NCBI GenBank assembly: GCA_017311185.1
Contig: JAESUZ010005469.1
Coordinates: 1,056,001-1,120,000 of the forward strand
From: Proteles cristata cristata
Lineage: Eukaryota; Chordata; Mammalia; Carnivora; Hyaenidae
Length of the DNA: 64,000 nucleotides
Direction of reading: 5' to 3'
Shown here: one piece after another, positions 11,370-21,465 of the stretch
How the letters are laid out: each line of letters begins with the position of its first letter
Numbering within the stretch: position 1 is the stretch's first letter
Translations under genes and position numbers: made by a program
The notes under the pieces: model-generated
What the model was told of the DNA's origin: nothing
Database searches by the model: none
What the model saw: the letters and a program-made list of their open reading frames with translations, nothing else

Positions 11370-11790
11370 TCTCCTGCAAAGGGAGGAAGCAGTTCACTTT
11401 AAAGATGAACAAATCGAGGGGCGCCTGGGTGGCTCAGTCAGTCAGGCGTCCAACTTCGGCTCAGGTCAGGATCTCATGGTTTGTGGGTTTGAACCCCACG
11501 TCAGGCTCTGTGCTGACAGCTCAGAGCCTGGAGCTTGCTTGCTTCAGATTCTGTGTCTCCCTCTCCTGCTCCTTCCCGACGTGTGCTTTGTCTGTCTCTC
11601 TCTTGCTCTTAAAAATAAATAAACATTTAAAAACATTAAATAAACATTTAAAAAATGAAAAAAAATAAAATAAAATAAAGATGAGCAAATCGAGACTTGG
11701 GGAGTTTAAGTTCCAATCAGGTTAATGGGAGAGGTAGGACTTGCACAGGTCTCCAGACCTGAAGCTTAGAGCTCTTTGTAATGCGACAAA
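11370..11790 (-). repeat. MIR fragment split by a SINE
   Basis: Before the SINE stands 'gcagttcactttaaagatgaacaaatcgag'; after it continue 'acttggggagtttaagttcc', 'ggtaggacttgcacaggtctccagacctgaagcttagagctcttt'. Joined, these follow the MIR reverse complement, so the SINE at 11418-11676 landed inside an existing MIR. Confidence 0.6.
11418..11676 (+). repeat. CAN SINE, near full length, inserted in a MIR
   Basis: It has the complete head and B box and the older body variant ('gcttcagattctgtgtctccc'). The tail is long and A-rich, with AAATAAATAAACATT repeated and partly duplicated. Target duplications aaagatga(a/g)caaatcgag flank it (about 11401-11417 and 11677-11694). The frames at 11212-11668 run through this element and are spurious. 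Confidence 0.95.
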
Positions 11791-12014
11791 AGAAAGTTTT
11801 CCAGTGCTCAAGTGCCCCAAGAGTTGAGGGAGCCGGTCCTCTTTTGAAAGTGTTTATAGATGCTCACGTGCATGGTTGAACACATGCCTTTTTGGACTCA
11901 GACCAGGGAGGTGAGAAGAGGAAGGGAAGTTACTTTTTCAGTGAACCTAAGAATCCCCTGGTTTGGAGATTATGTCTTCAAAGGCTCTAGGAGTATGATT
12001 TTGCATGTGTGGTT

Positions 12015-12440
12015 GGGGGGGGCGGGGGGCGGTTTGAACACTCAGCCCAAGATCGTGACTTTGAACAGGTAGCAGCCTGATGGGGGCGGGGCCGGTGAGG
12101 TCTGGAGCCCCCACCACTCCCGCCCCCTCGGAAGGATAACGCACCGTGAGGAAGCCTTAGCGGGGGAGTCTCAGCTGCCCAGAGCACAGGCCCAGCCGCG
12201 CTCAGTGTACCGAGGCTCCGAGTTTATTTTCCGACTCCGGGGAAGCTGCTGTTGACTTTGTCCATTAAACAGGCTTGCTGGATGGCTGCTGACCCCAGGT
12301 TCTTTCTCCCGTGAGGAAGCCCCACCGCCTCGGAGATCAGCAGGGGTGTGCGAGTTCCCAGGGCTTTCCCGTCCAGAGGGAGGTTGTCTGGGGGCGGAGT
12401 GGGCTCTGGGCTGGGACTCGGGGGCCTGCCTGCGGGACAC
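12015..12440. promoter_or_regulatory. GC- and CpG-rich block, borderline CpG island
   Basis: By eye count there are about 25 CpG dinucleotides in roughly 420 bases at about 60% G+C, well above the surrounding DNA. The block includes GC-box-like words (gggggcggggc, gggggcggag), which are binding-site-like for Sp/KLF factors. No repeat is recognisable inside. This could be a weak promoter, an enhancer or the CpG-rich remnant of an old element. No linked coding exon was found. The counts are manual and approximate. Confidence 0.4.
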
Positions 12441-12499
12441 AGAGCACGACCCCCTGTTTGCTGAGCCTTGGGCAGGAGGAGCAGGGAAGGCAAATGGAA

Positions 12500-13800
12500 G
12501 TAAGAATACCTGCCCCCGGAATTGCCTGGGATTAATTAGGAGGCTGATAATACATAGTGTGTGCCTAGGATGAAAATGAGTTATAGTCTCGTTATTAACG
12601 TAGCTGGATGGATGATTAGTTCATACAAAACAAGGCCACTTCTCAATAAGCCAGAGGTCTTCAGGTGTCCTCACAGGGTGACTAAAGGGAGTCGCCTCTG
12701 GGTGTATTTGTGAGGGATTTCCGCTCATTTACTGCGGGGGGAGAGCCCACAAAAAAAAAAAAAAACAAAAAAAACAAAAAACCAAACAAACAAACCCAAA
12801 GCTGTTTGGGCCAGGTTAGTAAATAAAATGCGGAGAGCGAGCATGATGCTCGTGTTTATTTTTATTCCTTAAGGAAAATATTTTCCACAGAGCCGGACAC
12901 CAACATGAAAAGTAAAAAGGGGGCGGGGAAGAAGAAACCCAAAACCTATATAAATTAGAAGCAAACTAGTGTTCATTTCCTGTGGAGGAATTTTCTATTT
13001 TTTAATGGAGTCGCTGTGGCTTTTTTATTTCAGGATAAGGTGAAGAGTCAAAGCATGAGGATTTAAGGCTTCCAAGTGTGTGTTGTTATATGAACAGACC
13101 CTTAAATTTGCCAGCACGCCCCAGGCACTGCTCCTGCATAGCTAATGCCTCTCTGCCAGGGCCAGGGCTGAGGGCCCTTTGACTCCCCTGGAAGTTATGC
13201 AGGGATAAGGGGAGTGTCAGGAATGCAGGATTAGGCCCCATAATTGAGGCTGTCATTAGCTGAAGAGGCAGGCGGGTCTGTGAGCCTTCTTTCCAAGTTA
13301 GCATTTATTATGGCACGAAGATATGGCTCCTTTGGTATAAAGAGGGTGTGGGGGATTTCTGCAAGTCGGCGATATTTTCTCCTGTCTCTCTCTCTGTCTG
13401 TCTCTCTCTAAGTTGGCTGGTTCTGTAACATTCATTATGTTCCTCTTAATAGATCCCAGAAATGCTGAAATAGTCCTTTAGAGGAAGCATTCACTTGAAA
13501 CAACAAAAGATTAGAGAAACCTTAAACATGTTGGATTTTCCTTACCTTTTGAGGAAGGCCAGCTGGAACCTTTGGAAATTATTCCTATTCAGTGTGCAGC
13601 CACAAGCAGTACTGATGGGGAGGATAAAATATTATTTTTGCAAGTCACATGGGGATACGGCAATGCCACTTAATCAGACACTGCTTTGCGGATGGTGGGA
13701 ACGGAGACCACGGCCCAGACAGGATCCTGCTACGGCATAAACCGGCCAGGGCTTAAGATTCAGAAAGAACAAATGGCCTGCCACCAGCTTTGCACATACC
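12500..13800. other. Single-copy-looking DNA, possible conserved non-coding sequence
   Basis: It contains an A-rich simple run (about 12750-12795), a short perfect inverted repeat (12838-12852), a TATA-like word (ctatataaa, about 12945) and an acceptor-like run before 'ttttttatttcag' (about 13020-13033). No repeat family and no convincing coding frame are visible. Low repeat content over more than 1 kb next to a CpG-rich block is compatible with regulatory DNA, but this is inference. Confidence 0.35.
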
Positions 13801-13824
13801 TGCCAGTGACATTCTAAGAACACT

Positions 13825-14645
13825 CATTTTTTATTTAAAATTTTTTTACTCTAGTAAAATATAAGTAACATAAAATGTATCATTTTTTAAGTGTACAATT
13901 TGATCCCATTAAGTACATTCACATGGTCTTTCCACCATTACTATCGCCTAGCTCCTGAACTGTTTCAACCTCCCCAGCTGAAATTCTGGACCCAGTAAAC
14001 AGTAACTACCCACCGCCCCCATGACCACTCTTTTACTTTGTAGGACTTTGACTACTCCCGGTACCTCGTGTAAGTGGACTCATAGAGTATTTCTCCTTTT
14101 GCTTCTGGCCTATTTCACTTAGCATAATGTCTTCCAGGTTCACCCAGGTGGTGACCTGCACCAGCATTTCATTCCTTTTTAAGGCTGAATAATGTTCCAT
14201 TGTGTGTGTATAGCACATTTTGTTTATCTGGTTCTTCACTGATACGCATTTGGATTGCTTCTACTTTTTGGCTATAATGCTGCTATGAACATGGGTTTAC
14301 AAATATCTCTTTGAGGCCCTAATGTCTATTATTTTGTGTCTATACCCAGAAGTATAGTTTCTGGATCATATGGCAATACCATCTCTTCTTGAGGAACTGC
14401 TGTTCTGTTTTCAACTGTCGTTGCGCTTTATTACGTTCCCGCCAACTGTGGACAAGGGTTGCAATTTCTCTACATCTTCACCAACACATGATTTTCTGTT
14501 GTTTTTGTTGTATTAAAATAGTAGCTATCCCAATGGCTGTAAGGTGATACCTCATTGTGGTTTTGACTTTGCTTTTACCTAGTGATGAGGGATGTTGGGC
14601 ATCGTTTCAGGGGCTTGTGTACAAATATTGATTGGAGTTCCTTCT
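13825..14645 (-). repeat. L1 LINE 3' end, antisense
   Basis: The text is the well-known L1 3'-UTR/ORF2-end complement: 'gtgtacaatttgatcccattaagtacattcacatgg', 'tttcacttagcataatgtcttccaggttcaccc', 'aaggctgaataatgttccattgtgtgtg', 'ttggctataatgctgctatgaacatggg', 'ggtgatacctcattgtggtttt'. It is an old subfamily (L1M type) with many substitutions. The frame at 14033-14239 (MKNQINKMCYTHTMEHYSAL...) is the L1 ORF2 C-terminal relic. Confidence 0.9.
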
Positions 14646-14799
14646 TCCGGTTATTTGGGGGTATATACCTAGAAGTGAAGATGCACAAATATGGCTCATA
14701 TATTGAACAGGCCCCATAAGGACTTGCTAGGCAATGCTGTGTCTGTCCTCTGGGCCATTGGCATCTCAGGTTGAGTAGGTTACTACAAATCCTCAAGAG

Positions 14800-14865
14800 C
14801 ATAATACAACTTTGATTAACCAAAATTCCCAGAGGTATGGGATATTCTGGTTAATGGAGGATTAA
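14800..14865. repeat. Possible Tigger/pogo-type DNA transposon terminus
   Basis: The words 'caactttgattaaccaaaattcc' and, about 25 bases on, 'atattctggttaatggagg' are imperfect inverted copies of each other. This resembles the TIR and sub-terminal inverted structure of some pogo-like elements (TCGATTAACC text). The evidence is small and the call is tentative. Confidence 0.25.
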
Positions 14866-14899
14866 GTAGACTTCTCCATTTTGGTTCCAATCACTCTTG

Positions 14900-15660
14900 C
14901 TGAAATTCTTCCCAAAATATTTTAGTGTATTTTTCAGATGAGTTACACAGCTTCTCCGGGGTGGGGGTGGGGGGTTCTTTATCTTTGAGGAATACTGTTG
15001 GATGACCACTTGGGAACTGGGCTCTTAGTGCGCTGTCCTGGAGATTTAGATTAGAAGGTATCAGATATGTCCAGTTATGTTATAAACTAAAAGGGACGGT
15101 GAACTCTGAGTGAGTTAAATGTTTGGAGATGTGGTTTCGGAAAAGATGTTCTGTAGCTCTTCGTTTTTGGCAGTCCATGGAGAGCAAGGCCTGTTGTCTA
15201 TTAAGGCCACTCCTAGTTCATGAAAATAAAACCATGTCAACTGCAAATAAAAGAATGTTTATCTTTCTATTCCCTATGGAAGGAGTTGGAGGGTCCAGGC
15301 TGGGAATGTGTCTCATCCAAATGTGATACCATATCATAGATGTTTCAATGGAAAAAAGAAAAAAATAGTGTTCAGATTCATCTGTGTTTCACTTCATTGG
15401 AAATTGTGGTTTGGGCTAGATTCTGTGTTTATTATCATGGTACCCCCAGCAGTAGCCCAATGCCAGGCACCTAGTAAGCGATCGATTCTTACGTACTGAA
15501 AACAGATCGGTGTGGCCTGATCCTTTAAAAGCCTGCCCTAATCCATCTCACTGTCACGAAGTGTTAAGGTGACAGTTCTCTGACAGCACTGGGCTAGAGC
15601 TTTCTGCCAGCCGGGCTGGGTCCCAGCTGCTGCTGGTGCAGACAGGCCCACTCTTCACCC
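14900..15660. other. No recognisable gene; short L2-like 3' tail inside
   Basis: A G-rich tract (ggggtgggggtggggggttc, about 14958) is present. Near 15440-15500 'cagtagcccaatgccaggcacctagtaagcgatcgattc' matches the end of an L2 (+). The rest is unclassified. Confidence 0.4.
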
Positions 15661-15687
15661 CCTACTCATGTCCATTCCTTTAATTAC

Positions 15688-15714
15688 ATGGGAAACTTTT
15701 TTTTTTTTTTTTTT
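15688..15714. repeat. Poly-T tract
   Basis: A T-run of about 18 bases preceded by 'gggaaactttt'. It may be the tail of an antisense retrotransposed fragment, but no body is recognisable after it. Confidence 0.6.
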
Positions 15715-15719
15715 GGGCA

Positions 15720-16480
15720 ACTAATGGGGGAAGGAGGCAAGAGGAAAAGGAAGAGTTGGCTAGAATGGCAGGAATGACTATTTTCAGTCTGGTCTGGTGG
15801 ACAGTGTTTGAATCCATTGCTGTAGGAATGAAAGCCAGAGCATGAGAGAACTGTTCTCCTGAGAACATCTATGAGACTCTGGGCACAGGCCCAGTGCTTG
15901 GAGCTCAGGGGGAGGTGTGGCTGGGGAGGTCTCTGTTCCCTCTTTTCTGCATGGGTCTGCCATTCTGCTCTGTGCACGCTGAAGCCAAGGAGCTGGTTGG
16001 AAAGGGGCACCACCTGCAATGCTCTTGTCCTGGGAGCAGCAGGGACCCTTTTGGGCATCTCCAGGGAAGCCAGGGCAGGAGAGGAAGGGAATGGGGGCAT
16101 CTGGTACCCGTGGGGGTTGACTGACAGACTGTAGGTTCCTGCAGTCTCCTTGATGTCCCAGAAGAAAAAAGAGGGACACCTTAAAGTTTCCTACTTGAAT
16201 ATATGTGGGATTCACAATCATTGCTCTGTGTGTGTGTGTGTGTGCGTGTGTGAGTAATCCCCAGCTGGTGAGAGATGGGGAATATTTATTTGTGCTCCAA
16301 ATTTCTACCTTTATATCTACAGGCAACTAAGCCCATGACAGCTACCCATTTAGGTCGTATATGAATGAAGAAAGGCCAACAAAATCCATACACAAAAAAC
16401 ATCTATTGTTCAAACAGTTTTATCCACAACTTGATACAAATAATGGTTCTTGTGTCAAATAAGAAACTCAAGTTTGGTTA
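15720..16480. other. No recognisable gene; (TG)n repeat inside
   Basis: Overlapping frames on both strands (for example 15684-16326 minus and 15871-16134 plus) mutually exclude each other, and none looks like a known protein. A (TG)n tract interrupted by one C lies at 16226-16252. Confidence 0.5.
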
Positions 16481-16484
16481 ATGA

Positions 16485-16740
16485 TAAGAATAAATAATGT
16501 CCTTCCGTAGTGTTCCCTACGTGTAAGGCATGATCCTAAGCACTTTAGATATTTCTGTTAATTTCATCCTTCCAATAGCTCTATGAGGCATGAGTCTTAT
16601 TCTGTCCTTTACAGATGAGGAAACTGAGGCAGAGAGAAGTTAAGTAATTTGGCCAAAATCACACAGCCAACTTGAGGCAGAGATGGGATTCAAACCTAAG
16701 AAGCTGGGTTCCAGCGTCTGGCTCTTCATTGGATCATTCT
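16485..16740 (-). repeat. MIR, nearly full length
   Basis: The reverse-complement MIR order is complete: 'gtaaggcatgatcctaagcactttag', 'ttacagatgaggaaactgaggcagagagaagttaagtaatttggcc', 'acacagcc...gagatgggattcaaacc', 'ggctcttcattggatca'. Confidence 0.9.
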
Positions 16741-16744
16741 TCAC

Positions 16745-17580
16745 ATAAAGAAGAAAAATTTTCATCTCAAATCTAGCTAGGCATACATGTAGCTGCAAGT
16801 AACAGAAAATCCAACAGTCACTTAAACAAAACTGGATTTAACAAGAAGTCTGAGATTTGCTTTGGTGGCTCTGTGACGTCAGGACTGATGTGTCTGTTTT
16901 TATCTTGACCTTTTTTTTTTCACGTTTCCAAGAAGATTGCCCAACCTGAGATGTCATGTCTGTATTCAAGCAGGAGTGGGGGTTGGGGTGGGGGTGGTGT
17001 CAGTAAAGCAGAAGCATTCCCAGAAGCCAGTAGCAGGCTTATATGTCCATCTCATTGGCCAGAGGAAGCAAAGGACCACCCTTCCTCACAAGGCAGCTGG
17101 GAAAAGTTGTAGTCAGCCTTTCCAGCTGCTACAGCGTAAGGACATGAATGAAAAAGAGTTGGAAATACATGTTGAGTTATAAAAAAAAAAAAAATTAGCC
17201 ACCCGTCTTAGCAAGAGAAGGTTGGGAAATCTAGACAGACAGAAGAAGGAGGCAGTAACTCTGATGGAAGGGGCTGGCACATCCCCATCTCTTTTCTAGT
17301 TGGTGTGTCCACTGAAATGCCTCATTTGCCTTTTCTACTCTCAGACTTGCGATTGTGCTGGAACCACTCATCTCCCCACAGACACTGGTTTGGCTGCATC
17401 ATGGCTGAACACATGTCTGGATGTTTTAGTGATGTGACCATAGTGTGTTATGACACGATGTGGTCTTGAGATGCTATGACCAGAACCAGTCTGGCTGGCT
17501 GAGCCATGTCTAAATCCCACAGAATTTCTTCAGGATTCTGGTGCCAGCTTGGAGTGTCAGCAGCGTTCTGCAAAGAGCTT
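16745..17580. other. No recognisable gene
   Basis: Holds a G-rich stretch (about 16976-17000) and a short A-run (about 17181-17195). The frame at 16937-17182 has no family features. Confidence 0.5.
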
Positions 17581-17589
17581 TCTGAATCT

Positions 17590-17730
17590 ATCTGTCCTCA
17601 TTACAATGAAGACACTCAAGGTCAGGGCCTGGGTCTCACTATTCTATTCTGTCTTCTTCTTTCTGTTCCCTTCCCCCCAGGTACTGGAACAGTCCTGAGC
17701 ACGTCGATGGGGCTCAATACTTGATGGGCA
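17590..17730 (+). repeat. L2 LINE 3' end
   Basis: 'caaggtcagggcctgggtctcactattctattctg...ccccaggtactggaacagtcctgagcacg...gggctcaatacttga' follows the L2 3'-UTR order ('ggcagggactgtgtctt... ccccagcacctagaacagtgcctggcacatagtagg'). The splice-acceptor-like run near 17680 is part of this repeat. Confidence 0.7.
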
Positions 17731-18019
17731 AACTCACATTCCTGGTGACTGGTCAAAGATGTGTCACTTATTATGAAGTGTGCCAAGAAAGTCACTCACT
17801 CATTTGTCCAGTAAGCACTTTTGTGATTTAATCTGTGAACCAATTACTTCAATACAGCTTCCAGAAATAGAGTTCTCCATCCTTTGAAGCAAGTTAATTG
17901 TCAACCGATATTTTATCTGTGTTCGTTCATCTGACAGACAACTAGTGAGGGCTTCCAAAGTGTCAGGCACAGTGCAAGGCACAGAGGGACACAGAGAAAG
18001 ATGTAACACTGCCTTCTGG

Positions 18020-18042
18020 ACTCTCTCTCTCTCTCTCTCTCT
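18020..18042. repeat. (CT)n microsatellite
   Basis: Eleven or so consecutive CT units followed by GTGT. Confidence 0.9.
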
Positions 18043-18228
18043 GTGTCTTTACTCCAGGCAGCAAAGGCCTTCTCTTTCCACACCAACCTGGTTACCCAGC
18101 CTAGCCAGTACCCACAAGAAGCCCCCAAGCGAGGTTCTTCAGGACCCATAGCTGGACCACAGGGAAGATCAGGAGAGTGGATCCAAGATGTCTGTGACAC
18201 AGCCTCTGAGGACGAACTTCTCCCCCTC

Positions 18229-18399
18229 TTACAGCTGAGCCACCAAACCCTGATTTGGACACATGTTGTTTTTGCACTTCCTGATGTGGGCCCAGGACTT
18301 CTTGAAGGTCTGCTTGTTCCAGTGCATGAGGAAGGCCCAGATGGCCGCACAGCTGTGACTGACGCCCAGGGAGGAAAAGACCAGGATGACAGAGCCAAG
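18229..18399 (-). CDS. Candidate terminal coding exon of an unidentified membrane protein
   Basis: Seen: on the minus strand a polypyrimidine-rich run ending cacctccag|CTTGGC could be a 3' splice site. It is followed by 56 codons and a TAA (complement of 18229-18231). The predicted peptide starts [20 protein letters not shown], continues through WAFLMHW, and ends in a basic tail rich in Lys/Trp (about residues 28-45) and then QGLVAQL. Residues 3-25 are hydrophobic enough for one membrane helix, and the following positive charges would put the C-terminus in the cytoplasm. Third codon positions are strongly G/C (ATC CTG GTC ... TGG GCC TTC CTC ATG), as in many real mammalian exons. The reading frame continues upstream of the putative splice site with no protein-like features, which argues that the boundary is real if the exon is. 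Against it: I found no upstream exon in the window, I do not recognise the family, and a chance frame or a decayed exon is possible. The longer overlapping frames on both strands here are treated as shadows. Confidence 0.3.
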   Translation of the reverse strand, partial: LGSVILVFSSLGVSHSCAAIWAFLMHWNKQTFKKSWAHIRKCKNNMCPNQGLVAQL

Positions 18400-18755
18400 C
18401 TGGAGGTGAATTTCAGGAAAGTGACAGAGGCGCCTTAAAAAGGGTGGGCTAGACAGGCATGTCAGCAGCTTGACTGAGGCTCTGAGAAGGACTGCATCAG
18501 AGCTCTGTGGGCTCCTTGGGGGAGGCTGACTCACGATGCAGAGGGGTTGTGGGGTTGTGCAATTAGGTTGGCTACTGGAGTCTCCCTCCTGAGACATTCC
18601 AAGCTGACTGCCAGCTTGGTTCCGCTAAGGGGTCTGGGGGCCGTGACCCTGTCTGGTTTCCTCCCTTGTTGGGCTCACCAGTGAGTATGCACTCCTCCCT
18701 GGAGACCAGCTTCACACATGCTTTGCATTGGCTTTTTTAAGAAACAGGACAAAGA

Positions 18756-18983
18756 GGGGCGCCTGGGTGGTTAGTCGGTTAAGCATCTGACTTTCGCTTA
18801 GGTCATGATCTACGGTTCGTGAGTTCGAGCCCCGTGTCGGGCTCTGTGCTGACTGCCAGCTCAGAGCCTGGAGCCTGTTTCAGTCTGTGTCTCCCTCTCT
18901 CTCTGACCCTCCCCTGTTCACGCTGTCTCTCTCTCTCTCGCCTAGGAAAACGAAAAACAGAAAAGCATTATGAAAAAAAAAAA
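18756..18983 (+). repeat. CAN SINE, younger 'TCCTAG' subfamily
   Basis: Head with one deleted base pair in the A-box region (gggtggttagtcgg), B box gtgagttcgagcccc, and body 'cctgtttcagtctgtg'. The tail carries cctaggaaaacg and a long A-run. Seventeen-base perfect target duplications (aagaaacaggacaaaga) lie at 18739-18755 and 18984-19000. This is a recent insertion. Confidence 0.95.
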
Positions 18984-19009
18984 AAGAAACAGGACAAAGA
19001 AAAATACTA

Positions 19010-19740
19010 AGGAGAGTAAGGACAAGGTTTAGGAAGCCAGAAGGTCAGGTACCTTCTCTGAGTGAAGGTGGCAGCTTGAATCTTTTCATTCCTCAAAGAC
19101 TAGAACATGCACTTTTGTTTTTTCGGGGGATGGAGCGAAGTATGAGAGGATGTTTGGGAAGGGCTCTCTCTGCAGGACGGCTCACTGGATGAGACGATCC
19201 AAGGGCAGGCCAAATCCAACACAACCTTCTTCATGAAAAGATCAATTAAGGAAACAAAAACTACCAAGATATTTCTAAAGGCATCTCACTCCCCTGTATA
19301 CTCTTGCGCCCTAGGGACCTGCTAATATGAATATTGGAACTATAGTGAAAAAAAAAGAGACACTATTTTGTAGCCTTTAAAGGGTTAATTTCAGGGACTA
19401 TTTTGAGATTTAGCAGCAAAAATGCAGCTGTGTGGTCCTTAATTATGAAATAAGATTGGAGGCCATAGAGCAAACTCGGGGAGGAGGAGTGCGGCATGGC
19501 ATGAGTGACCCTAGAACTGCAGGGCCCGGGACATCTGTCACACGCTGTCAGTGCCCGAGTTAGAAAAGCAGGCTAGAATGAAGCTGGAAGCTCGGAGGGC
19601 CATTTCCAAAACTGGCTACATCTAAAGCACTTTTTGCAAAATAAAATTTGGGCCTCTTGCTCTCCTTCGATGTTTAGTGCGCATTAAAAGAACAGATTTG
19701 TTGAATCCGGAAGTGGGAGAGCAAGTATGTAATCCTTGGT
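19010..19740. other. Single-copy-looking DNA, possible conserved non-coding element
   Basis: AT-rich stretches with words such as 'cctttaaagggttaatttc' and 'ggtccttaattatgaaataag', with no repeat recognised. The look is that of a conserved non-coding element, but conservation cannot be measured here. Confidence 0.3.
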
Positions 19741-19747
19741 AATTCTT

Positions 19748-19997
19748 TTTTTTTTTTATTTTAATTTTTTTTTTTATGTTTTATTTATTTCTAGGAGAGA
19801 GAGAGACTTCTAGGAGAGAGAGAGACAGTGTGAGCAGGGGAGGGTCAGAGAGAGAGGGAATGACAGACTGAAACAGGCTCCAGGCTCTGAGCTGGCAGTC
19901 AGCACAGAGTCCGTCGCGGGGCTCGAACCCACGAACCGCGAGATCATGACCTAAGCGAAAGTCGGACGCTTAACCGACTAAGCCACCCAGGTGCCCC
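19748..19997 (-). repeat. CAN SINE, younger subfamily, with duplicated 'ctaggaga' box
   Basis: Full-length antisense copy; the head complement (cgaccgactaagccacccagg-like) and B box (cggggctcgaacccacg) are intact. Sixteen-base target duplications (atccttggtaattctt) lie at 19732-19747 and 19998-20013. Between about 19791 and 19826 the segment ctaggagagagagagac is present twice, a short tandem duplication not seen in the other copies. Confidence 0.95.
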
Positions 19998-20104
19998 ATC
20001 CTTGGTAATTCTTTATCCAAGAATCTCACTGAATATTTCTTATGCCACCTCATTAATGCCTGTTGCTGCCTATGAATCTCTGGCCTTTCTAGATACCAGT
20101 CCCT

Positions 20105-20215
20105 CCTAGTTTACAGATGCAGAAGTTGAAGGAGAGAAAACAAAGCACCTTCATGGAGATTTAGTCATGCAACAGAACCCAGAGCTCTGAGGGTCTTGGC
20201 TTCCAGTTTTTGGCT
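20105..20215 (-). repeat. MIR fragment
   Basis: 'tttacagatgcagaagttgaaggagagaaaac', 'catgcaacagaacccagagctctgagggtcttggcttcc' matches the central and 5' MIR complement, diverged. Confidence 0.5.
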
Positions 20216-20219
20216 CTGG

Positions 20220-21000
20220 CAGTGACACTGGGCTCTCTTTTCTCCTCATGGGAACAACTGCTAACAGTTCGGTTTTAGACATTCACTCACAGGACTGATG
20301 AAAAAAATTACCATTTGCTGAGAAGGCAGTGAAATGCTGACTTCTCACCCTTTGGTCAAGGCAACTTCCTTGAAAGTGCTTTAAAGTAGATTGATGGAAT
20401 CCAGATCCAGCCGTTTTCTCTCCACTGCAATGGTGGCCTATCCACAAACAGCCGCTTCCCCCTCACCCCCACAAAAAGAGCAAAACCGATGGCTCTACTG
20501 AATTCTCTGTTTCTTTGATTGAATTGATCCTTCTTTAAAATGCTTTATTGAATTTGTTAGCCAATTTAATTAAAAGAGGTAAAAGAGTAAACTTCTCCTA
20601 CGGAAGAATTGTGCCCATGCCTTTCTCATGATTGCTCTTAAGTGACAAGTAATGCATAGAGCTGGATCGGGGGCCAAGTAAGTCAAATAGAATTCTTACC
20701 TGAGGCGTACGCTTGTGCCCCAAGGTGTCCCCCTAGGGATCTCAAAGCCCTCAGACAGTGTGGATGCCAACAGGGAGTGAAGAGGTGAATTTAGAGATCT
20801 CTAGACGAAGCCGGAGGCTGCCTGATTTACACGGAACTGTTCATTCCCAAAAGGTGCATCAGAGGGAACAACTAGAAATTCACCGATGAAACAAAGGGAG
20901 CCACTTTTAGAAATAAGCAGAGATTCTTTTAAAAAAAGAATCAGAACTTAAGCTGTAAGAAGTCCCCGGCTTATCCCATGGGGTTTGTTCCTTGTCTATC
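20220..21000. other. No recognisable gene, single-copy-looking
   Basis: AT-rich text ('tgctttattgaatttgttagccaatttaattaaaag') with no repeat family. On the minus strand a good donor-like word (CAG|gtaagaat, near 20697) is preceded by a frame with stops in the relevant phase, so I do not call an exon. Confidence 0.35.
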
Positions 21001-21004
21001 GAAT

Positions 21005-21190
21005 GCCATTTAATGACAACTAATGTTTTTGAACAATATTTTATACAAGACTTGTGGCTAAATTCTCATGCACATTGTTAATAACTTAATTCTTACAACA
21101 AACACAAGAGATAGGTACTGTTATTATAAATTATCTCTTACAGAAGAAGAAATGAGCGATTGCAAGGAATCTAGGCAGGACTTGAACCTT
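21005..21190 (-). repeat. MIR fragment
   Basis: 'ctcatgcacattgttaataacttaattcttacaacaaacacaagagataggtactgttattataaat...gaagaagaaatgagcg...caggacttgaacc' follows the MIR complement. Confidence 0.75.
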
Positions 21191-21252
21191 CATCCGACTT
21201 ATTCCAGAAAACACACTCCTAACTATCTCTCTGCACTGTGTTGATATTTATT

Positions 21253-21465
21253 TAAAATTTTTAAATGTTTATTTACTTTTGAGAGAGAGAGAGACAGAGT
21301 GTGAGCAGGAGAGGGTCAGAGAGAGGGAGACACAGAACCTGAAGCAGGCTCCAGGCTCTGAACTGTCAGCACAGAGCCCGATGGGGGGCTGGAAATCACC
21401 AACCACAAGATCACCACCTGAGCTGAAGTCAGCTCTCCAGCCGACTGAGCCACCCAGGGGCCCCT
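21253..21465 (-). repeat. CAN SINE, older subfamily
   Basis: Antisense tail, CT-rich region, 'cctgaagcaggctccaggctctgaactgtcagcacagagcccg' and head complement ('ccgactgagccacccaggggcccc'). The flanks hold a diverged duplication (actgtgt(t/c)gatatttatt at about 21235 and 21474) separated from the head by nine bases. The B-box region has lost the cgaacc motif, so Pol III activity is unlikely. Confidence 0.9.

Noticed and set aside
14033..14239. 68-codon minus-strand frame resembling a protein
   Set aside because: It is the decayed C-terminal part of L1 ORF2 (text MKNQINKMCYTHTMEHYSAL).
15784..16326. 180-codon minus-strand frame, the longest in the window
   Set aside because: It spans a (TG)n tract (His-Thr repeats), overlaps rival frames on both strands and has no recognisable domain.
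17660..17700. Strong splice-acceptor-like run before gtactggaac
   Set aside because: The text is the conserved 3' end of an L2 element, which explains the pyrimidine run and CAG.
20690..20760. Minus-strand donor-like CAG|gtaagaat with an upstream frame
   Set aside because: Stops occur in the phase needed to join the 18399 exon, and no acceptor bounds the upstream side.
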